Positions 57,166-64,000 of a stretch of DNA of 64,000 nt are shown here, piece after piece. Below the pieces are notes generated by a model that was given only the letters and a program-made list of their open reading frames with translations, made no database searches and was not told the origin of the DNA. Made by a program: the position numbers and the translations under genes. Source of the DNA: Ochotona curzoniae (lineage: Eukaryota > Chordata > Mammalia > Lagomorpha > Ochotonidae); the NCBI RefSeq assembly GCF_017591425.1, contig NW_024467083.1, forward strand, positions 14,127,001 to 14,191,000, written 5' to 3'. The number at the start of each line of letters is the position of its first letter. The first letter of the stretch is position 1.

Positions 57166-57340
57166 GAGCTTTTTACTGGTTGTCCCCATAGGAGCAGGAA
57201 CCTGAGAAATTGGACCACCCTTTTTTGATTTCTCTGGCACATTGAGGAGCTGGATTGGAATGGAGCAACTAAGCTTGAATTTATGTCTATATGGTATTCA
57301 AGGCTCACAGGTACATGCATAACCTACTATGCCACGGTAC
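57159..57340 (-). repeat. Old CSINE, 5' half, split by an L1 insertion
   Basis: AAGCCAGGAGCTTTTTACTG restarts the SINE exactly where it broke at 55125. GAGGAGCTGGATTGGAATGG then AGCAACTAAGC and the head complement ACCTACTATGCCACGGTAC follow. Confidence 0.82.
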
Positions 57341-57977
57341 TGATTCAGTGAAGCTGACTACTTGGTTATTGTACACTATGGAGTAATTTATTATAACTCA
57401 ACATTTGGAGCTTTTGTGAAGGAATAAGTAACATATTTTATGCAAAGCAAGTAACAACAATGACTGGCATAAGTTAGTACTTGATATTAATACCATGGTT
57501 TATATTACTAAAATGTAGAGATACCATGATAACTTGGTAATCATTTCAGAAGAATATGAGGAAGAAAATAAATAAATAAAGATGATCACAAAAGCTCTTG
57601 GAGAAAAGAAACTTTAGCTCACTCTATGACAAATTCCAAAAACCTTCAGAAAAAAAGGTGTAAGCAAAATCTCATACTTTGTTTATAGCATTAGAAATGT
57701 ATTTCTTTGTTACATACTTGGACTATGAAAAACTGAGAAAAGTAACCTAATATGTAATTTTGGAAGGTGACATAATGATTGTGTTATAGCAGTTTAAATA
57801 TAAAACAATGAACTTTTAATAGTATCTACATAATTACACATGCTGTTTAATTATACCATTTAAAAAATCAGTTATTTTAAAACAGATTTTATATTCAGCT
57901 TTACAAACAAGTAATAATCATACTATTCCAGTGCAGGGTCTATGTGTATTAAACAACTATTTAAAGCTGTAACGCAT
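57341..57977. other. AT-rich DNA, nothing recognised
   Basis: No repeat or coding segment could be assigned. Confidence 0.45.
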
Positions 57978-58266
57978 GGGCCCTGTGTGGTTAACGTCCC
58001 CACCTTGCAAGTGCTAAGATCCCATATGGTTGTCCTACTTCACATCCAACTCCCTGACTGTGGCCTGGGAAAGCAGTCAAGGACAGCGCAAAGGCTTGGG
58101 ACCCCGCACCCGTGTGGGAGACCTGAAGAAGCTCCTGGTTCCTGGCTTTGGATCAGCTTAGCTCCAGCCTTGTGGCCACTTGGAGAGCGAATCAGCGGAC
58201 TGAAGATCTTTCTGTATTTTTTTCTATCTATGCATCTGCCTTTCCCCCAAAGAAGACTAAAAAAAT
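57978..58266 (+). repeat. Young-type CSINE, plus strand
   Basis: GGGCCCTGTGTGGTTAACGT is the head. GATCCCATATGGTTGTCC, TGTGGCCTGGGAAAGCAGTC and GAGCGAATCAGCGGACTGAA follow. The B box is partly deleted and the tail has become CCCCCAAAGAAGACTAAAAA. Confidence 0.88.
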
Positions 58267-58390
58267 TGCTACATTTGCACTATATCTAAAAAATGTAAAT
58301 AAAAATGTAAATGGAAAAGAAAAAAGTCCAATAATCCCTGCTTTCAGATGATATGATGCTATGCATAAGCTGAACCAAAAGGATACAGTA

Positions 58391-58752
58391 AGAGATTATT
58401 GAAATTCAGGCCTAGTGTGGTGGCCTAGCAGCTAAAGTCCTCACCTTGAATGCGCTAGGATCCCATATGGGCACAGGTTCTAATCCCGCAGCTCTGCTTC
58501 TCATCCAGCTACCTGCTTGTGGCCTGGGAAAGCAGTCTAGGACGGCCCAAAGCTTTGGAGCCCTGCACCCACGTGGGAGACCTGGAGGAAGTTCCAGGCT
58601 CCTGCCTCTGGATCAGCACAACACCAGCCATTACAGTCACTTGAGGAGTGAATCACCAGATGGAAGATCTTTCTATCTGTCTCTTTTCCTCTCTGTATAT
58701 TGGACTTTGTAAAAAAAACAAATCTTAAAAAAAAGAGAGATTATTGAAATTC
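58391..58752 (+). repeat. CSINE with perfect 17-bp target duplication, nested in L1
   Basis: The body is 58408-58735, with head AGGCCTAGTGTGGTGGCCTA, B box GGCACAGGTTCTAATCCCG and tail AAAAAAAACAAATCTTAAAA. AGAGATTATTGAAATTC occurs exactly at 58391-58407 and 58736-58752. Removing the SINE restores continuous L1 sequence. Confidence 0.97.
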
Positions 58753-58783
58753 GTGAGAAGGCTTGCCAACATTTCAGGTAAAA

Positions 58784-58816
58784 ACAAAACAAAACAAAAC
58801 AAAACAAACAAACAAA
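58784..58816. repeat. (AAAAC)n microsatellite
   Basis: Four to five AAAAC units followed by AAACAAAC lie inside the L1 copy. Confidence 0.9.
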
Positions 58817-59715
58817 AAACACACACAAAACTATAGCACTTCTGTATACAAACAATGCTATACCCGGGAAGGAATCTGTAAAATTAATTGCATTTATAAT
58901 TGTTATAAAAATATTACATACCTTGGAAGAAATTTAACCAAGGACTTGAAAATGTTTGCTATTACATTTAAAAATATTAAGTTAAAAATAGAAGACATTA
59001 AAAAAGGAAGAACACTGCATAAATACTGAAGAGTCAATATCATCAAAACATCTATATCAGCTAAGACATATTTACACATTCAGTGTCATGCTCATTAAGA
59101 TATCTGACATTATCACAACATCTAGAGAAAGATGCTCGTAAGAGACTCCAAGCTAAATCAATCCTAAATGTGAAAACACTCCAGCTTTCAAGTAAAATCT
59201 TAAAAATATTTTTTAAAAAGATAGAGACCACCCATCAACTTATCAACTGATCACTCAATAACAAATTTTTGGAATATAGCATGATGACATACTATTCAGT
59301 CATGAAAAAGGAAGTAATTCTATCTTTTGGAATAAAACCGAAGAATTATCCTTGGTGAAATAAGCCATTTATAAAACTACAAATAGCATATTTTCCCTTA
59401 CTTGTTGTAAAAAATGTATGCAGTACAAAAATGTTAGTAGGAAAACTTGATATTCTAGGGAATAGTTTTTCTACAAACATGCTTATTTTTATTTATTTAG
59501 TGAAAGATTATGCTTGTGACTCTAAAGTGAATTGAAAATATGTTATTGAAAATTAAAGAAAAATGTGAAATGGAGGAAGAAGGGAAAAAGAGGGGTGAGA
59601 GAAAGAAAGCGAAGGAAGGGATCATGAGAAACACCAATATGTTCTTGAAACAATATCCATAAGACATATGCAATGTTTTCTCCTTTATATAAGTAAAAAT
59701 TAAAAGCATAATAAA

Positions 59716-60664
59716 CTTGAAAGAATATTTGCTAAGCATTTACCTTGATGAGAAAAATTTCTTTTCTATTCAGCCATGACCTACTAAATAATAAATAAGT
59801 TATTTTATTTTACATGCATTTATGCATGGTTAAGACAGTCTTCCATGTTAAATTCTTGCTTTAAGAATACCCTCATGTTTATGACATATTGCATCTTCTA
59901 AATATCTATAATTGCCCCCTCTTTTCTGTTCATTCTAATAGATTCCCCTACATCAGCTATATTTTGTAATGAGACTGCATATTTTGTAATACAAGTGACC
60001 TGCCTCAGTCCTTTTATACCAAGAAATCACATTGTGTTTAAAGTAGCACGTAATGGCCAAAACATATACTCAGGGAAGGTTTATATCATCATATGAAAGG
60101 ATTAGAAAAAACAGGATGTTTTCACATACCATAAAATATGATTGACCACAAGATCGTTGAGCAGTACCATACTCTAGATCTCCTAAATGAAAAGCAGTAA
60201 TCAAAAAAACTCTTTGCAGAATTGGAGTGGCAATTAACAAGGGAATGAATTTGGAAACTACATCAGAATAAAAATTTCCAGGATTATGCTTAAAAGTTTT
60301 AGAAAAAAAAATCACCATGTATTTTACTCTGTTGTAGCAAAAGGATTTGTGAAATCTACAAAATATTACTGATAACACTTAAATGTACAGAAATTTCATA
60401 CTTTTCCAAAAATATATTAGAAGCAAGTCAGGAAGGTTTGTTTTTAAATCAAACAGCACATTTAACTGTATAAGCAGAGTGACTTTAAAAGGTTATGATG
60501 AGTGATTGTATCGTTCCACCATAGTTTAATTAACTTATTTAAAATATCTCTTCTAATTCTCACATATCTCTGGAAAGTAAAATAAACTCATAAAAATGCA
60601 ATCTTGGTAAATTTTCTAAACCTATTGAATTCTCATATGTAAATGCAATAAATGAAGATATCCT
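59716..60664. other. AT-rich DNA with a 102-codon minus-strand frame
   Basis: The frame 60378-60070 is hydrophobic and aromatic in parts with no recognisable domain. Nothing else marks this stretch. Chance is the simplest reading. Confidence 0.4.
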
Positions 60665-60885
60665 TATTAGTTAGGCCAATTTAAAGACAGAAGATTGGAA
60701 CTTCTTTCTTGCCTCCCACGTGGGTACAGGGACCCAAACACTTGGGCCATTTCCTCCTGGATGCCCAGATGCATTAGCAATAGGCTGGATTAAAGGTGAA
60801 ACAACTGGGCCTTAACCAGCACGCATATGGACTTGTTATACCACAGTCGGTGGCTTTACCCAGTAAGCTGCAGCACCAACTCCTC
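60665..60885 (-). repeat. Old CSINE fragment, minus strand
   Basis: CCTCCCACGTGGGTACAGGG then ACCCAAACACTTGGGCCATT, ATGCATTAGCAATAGGCTGG and GGCTTTACCCAGTAAGCTGC then AGCACCAACTCC match the older C-repeat in reverse. The 3' part is lost. Confidence 0.8.
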
Positions 60886-61509
60886 TTATGGAAATTTAAT
60901 GTCAATAAGCTCAATACAAATTTTGTGTATCATTGAACATTTTTAATTACATTGTACAGTCTGTGGTATCATCAAGTTGCATGCACTCTACCATATCTTT
61001 TACATCCTATCACACATTATACATTTGAATTTATGATGGATTTATTAAAAACACACAGATCTAAGCATGCACATATACATACTAGTTCTAAATTGATGTT
61101 ATTTTAAATATGTGAATATATACAAATTGTTTTTGAAAGTAAAATCTTAAACATATTGTTGACATTAAAATGTAAAAACCTCAAGATATCATTGAAAGAA
61201 ATGTCTAGAGTGGACAACTAAAAATTTCTTTTTATACTTTGTCATATGGACAATTCTTAGGGTGGTACATGATATGTGTAGTTTATACTTGTATGATACA
61301 TTTCCTACATATGGTGAGTACAATTAATGACAACATATCATATTTTTAAAACTGCCAAGTTTCACTGTTAGCATAATGAGAAACATTCTCACCTCAAAAA
61401 TGGTAACTAGGCAAGATAATATATGTTAAAGCTACCCAGCTAGGTGAGAACATTTAGCCTTAGACTAACAGAAAAACTAGGCAGTTTTTTTTTTTAGGAT
61501 GTAATATGT
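60886..61509. other. AT-rich DNA, nothing recognised
   Basis: Unique-looking sequence with no repeat or gene signal that I can support. Confidence 0.45.
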
Positions 61510-61752
61510 TGCTTTTACTCTACTTCCCATTCACATCCCTTCCTGTGGCCTGGGAAAGCAGTGGAGGAGGGCCCAAGTCCTTGGGATATTGCGATCACTT
61601 GGGAAAAGCTGGAAAACCTCCTGATTCCTAGCTTCAGTGACTCAGCTACAGCCACTGTGGCCATTCGGGGAGTAAACCAGCAAATGAAAGATCTGTCTAT
61701 TTCCCCTCTCTGTTTCAATAAAAATAAATACATCTTTTAATTAAAAAAAAAG
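61510..61752 (+). repeat. 5'-truncated CSINE, plus strand
   Basis: The copy starts inside the body at CTCTACTTCCCATTCACATC and continues through CTGTGGCCTGGGAAAGCAGT and GGGGAGTAAACCAGCAAATG. It ends with TTTCAATAAAAATAAATACA then TCTTTT. Confidence 0.88.
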
Positions 61753-61824
61753 AGAAACACTGCATATTTTTTTTAATATAAACACCTAACAACTGAAGTG
61801 AGGAAAATCATATCCCTTTACTGA

Positions 61825-61978
61825 ATAATGTATTTAATTGAAAGGCAGAGTGACATAGAAAATGAACACACAGGCACACATTCAGAATAAGAAAAAGAAG
61901 TCTTCCATCAGTAGGTTCAAAATCCAATTTCCAGGTGTGGGTGAGCCAGGCTGAAGCCAGGATCCTGGAACACCTTAC
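61825..61978 (-). repeat. CSINE 3' fragment, minus strand
   Basis: ATGTATTTAATTGAAAGGCA, AAGTCTTCCATCAGTAGGTT and GAGCCAGGCTGAAGCCAGGA match the 3' half of the older C-repeat in reverse. Confidence 0.72.
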
Positions 61979-62721
61979 AATCTTAAAATAACATCTATAA
62001 ATGATAAGGATAATGAAATACCAGCACCTTCTAGAACCAATTGTAACTTGTAATTATCAATGAACATTCTTTATATATAAACTACAACACAATGGATAGT
62101 GGATTTTCAAAGAGGGGACATTTAGATGATCCAGACATAAAGTAAATTTCAGGATTGTTTTTGTTTAATGACTAATTCATGAGCCAGAGATTTCTGGCTT
62201 GTCTTTAAGCTTGAATCTCCATGGTAACAACATCCTCAAGGAAAAGCAACCAAAGAAATCTACTCCACATAGCACATGATTAAAAAGGAGAGACAAACTT
62301 GGCTTCCAAGAATTATTAGGGAGATGGAATATTCTTTTCTGAAACACCTAATGCACTCCTATTATTTTGCTAAATATATAAATGTTGAAAGAACTGTTCC
62401 GAATTGAATAAATCAAAAATTTCCCCATACTCTAACAATAGCTTAGTCCCTCAACATTAGTCACAATTCTATTACTCTGCTATTTAAATGTATCCTAACA
62501 TTGTAGGTATAAAGAATTGTATAAATTCTGGAGTTCTAATGTCAAGATATATTTAACAGTTTTTTTTTATAAACCTCCTATGGCATAAGCTAAAATGTTA
62601 GTTGGGAAAAAACCTATAATTCAGAGTCTCTTATGCTTAGTTTACAACTTGATATCATAGCGAATAAATGTGATAAGTCAGACATACTTTGTTACTAACA
62701 AAAATTATTTGCTTTTTAAAC
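61979..62721. other. AT-rich DNA, nothing recognised
   Basis: No repeat or coding pattern was recognised. Confidence 0.45.
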
Positions 62722-63035
62722 TATTTTTAAAATTTATTTTATTTTTATTTGAAGAATAGAATTATAGAGGAGTGGGACTGCAGAAGAAAGAGTCAGGAAG
62801 AGAGAGAGGAGAGAGAGAAATGGGGATCTTATACTTGCTGGTCCACTCCCAAATGGCCGCAACAGCTGGAGGTGAACCAGTCAAAAGCCAAGTGATTCCT
62901 CCAATTCTTCTATTCAGGTGCAGGATGCTAAGGACATAAACCATCCTCCACTGCTTTCCCAAGCCATAAGCTGGAAGCTGGATGAGAAAGGAGCAGCTGG
63001 AGTAAAAACCAGCCCACAAACGATATGCCAGCAGG
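62722..63035 (-). repeat. CSINE, minus strand, with GA-rich segment
   Basis: AAATTTATTTTATTTTTATT, a GAGAGAGAGGAGAGAGAGAA tract, TCCACTCCCAAATGGCCGCA, AACCAGTCAAAAGCCAAGTG and TCCTCCACTGCTTTCCCAAG are in reverse SINE order. The head is degraded. Confidence 0.82.
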
Positions 63036-63339
63036 TGTCTCAGGCAGGCTTAGTTTACACCTTGATGTTGGCTGCTAATTTTTGTTTTTTAGTAGTTTCA
63101 TTATAAATTCAAAACTGACTACTCACTAACATGAACTCTGCGGACAAAATTTTCTTTGTATACCTAGAATACATAGGCTGAAAATTTCAATGAACTGTCA
63201 TCTGTCAGCTACTTTACAGAGTAGAACATAGCCCTGAAGCACTTTCTTAAACCAATCCCTCGCTCACAATGCTCAGAAAAGTGTTCCACAGAATTGTTAA
63301 TTTATTACTCATCTATGGATTGAAATGTCAGCCTACAGC
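63036..63339. other. AT-rich linker
   Basis: About 300 bases with no recognised feature. Confidence 0.45.
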
Positions 63340-64000
63340 TTACCATTTCTTTCTTTTTTCTAGTTTTACTTCTTTTTATTATTATCATTTTATGATAAAG
63401 TTCCATAGATCATGAGATTTCCCTTATCCACTTCTCAGTTCCCTCCACCCTAAATTCTCCTATATCATTACTACAGTATAGTTTTTCATACACAATCATA
63501 TGTCCATAATTGTGGGCCTGGACAATGGCAGAGAGTCCAGCATCCTATTGTCTAGATACAGTTTCATTGGGAGTCATATTTGTCTGGACGTGGAGATGCA
63601 TGCTGCATTGTAACCTCACATCTGGATATAACAGACTCCATTTCACAATTACTATACATCCTCTTAAATGAAAAGCCACAAAACATAATCAACAACAGGA
63701 AAAGCAAAAAAAATGCAAAAGAAAATCAAGAACTTTTTTGAAGAGATGAAGCTTCTGTATGATCTATGAGTTATTATTGAAGAATTTAATCAGAAGAAAG
63801 TGTTTTGTAGATATGAAACTAACAAGCACAATCAAAATTGATGAGATAGTTTCCGCTGATCTTTGTTGGTGAAATGTGTCTCCTGTAGGCAACAAAAAGA
63901 GGGGTTTTGTTTATTAATCCAGTCTACTAATGTATGATGTTTGATTGATGAGTTTAAGCTGTTTACAGTCAAGGTAAATACAAATAGGTAGTAATTTGGT
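63340..64000 (-). repeat. LINE-1, minus strand, running off the window
   Basis: A T-rich start, CATTTTATGATAAAGTTCCA and CCACTTCTCAGTTCCCTCCA then CCCTAAATTCTCC give the lagomorph L1 3' untranslated end. From about 63850 the sequence resembles the reverse complement of an internal ORF2 part: TTTGTTGGTGAAATGTGTCT with CCTGTAGGCAACAAAAAGAG and TTAATCCAGTCTACTAATGT. The gap between them is too short for an intact element, so it is internally deleted. Confidence 0.72.

Larger units (their letters stand above)
58270..59715 (+). repeat. LINE-1, plus strand, RT region joined to 3' UTR, with nested SINE
   Basis: CTGCTTTCAGATGATATGAT (about 58340) is the RT catalytic region landmark; the L1 phrase is TTTGCAGATGACATGAT. 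ACTTCTGTATACAAACAATG, TACCTTGGAAGAAATTTAAC and CCATTAAT-like spacer sequence follow in ORF2 order to about 59110. After 59225 the sequence jumps to the late ORF2 part (CATACTATTCAGTCATGAAA). It then reaches a purine-rich 3' untranslated end GGGATCATGAGAAACACC with TATGTTCTTGAAACAATATC, and stops near AAAAGCATAATAAA. Several hundred bases between are missing, so an internal deletion has occurred. Confidence 0.8.

Noticed and set aside
56868..57240. Possible functional L1 ORF2
   Set aside because: The ORF2 signature is real, but the element is truncated upstream and the frame is broken between 57050 and 57240. There is no endonuclease or reverse transcriptase domain.

Overview
The window looks like mammalian nuclear DNA from a lagomorph, most likely a pika (Ochotona). 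The evidence is the dominant repeat. Dozens of copies, in both orientations, belong to a tRNA-derived SINE whose young form has an A box like TGGCCTAGCGG, a B box like GGTTCTAATCC, a conserved 3' body and a tail of the type AATAAAAATAAATAAATCTT. This is the C-repeat (CSINE) family of lagomorphs. The young form matches what I remember of pika copies better than rabbit copies. The species call rests on memory of repeat families, not on a search.

I find no protein-coding exon that I can defend. The sequence is AT-rich, has no CpG island, and almost every longer open frame lies in a SINE or LINE-1 copy. It reads as intergenic or deep intronic DNA built by successive retrotransposition. Layout: 1-9 kb, AT-rich unique DNA with scattered SINEs and one L1 fragment. 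9.2-11.65 kb, an old plus-strand L1 with a SINE inside. 12-17.9 kb, SINEs, a tetranucleotide array and a possible MIR. 18.0-21.5 kb, a GC-richer element of about 3.5 kb made largely of some 30 degenerate tandem units; this is the least explained feature. 23.5-25.6 kb, a plus-strand L1 broken by a class II (IAP/ERVK-like) solo LTR with target duplication and by a SINE. 25.6-28.7 kb, an old minus-strand L1 broken by SINEs, one of which is folded into a perfect long palindrome. 30.3-30.6 kb, a decayed C2H2 zinc-finger pseudogene.

32-35 kb holds L1 pieces with nested SINEs and a very young SINE with a G-tract. 35.6 kb has a fragment of a 5S rRNA gene. 36-45 kb is mostly unique AT-rich DNA with old SINE fragments and short L1 pieces. 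45.6-47.3 kb is a cluster of five SINEs. 48-54 kb is mostly unique. 55.0-57.3 kb is an old SINE split by a 2-kb young L1 with matching target duplications. 58-59.7 kb is an L1 carrying a SINE with a perfect 17-bp target duplication. 60-64 kb holds more SINEs and ends in an L1 that runs off the window.

There are no cooperating genes here. The value of the window lies in its nested insertion history, the unclassified tandem-unit element, the SINE palindrome, the solo LTR promoter and two gene fossils (ZNF and 5S).
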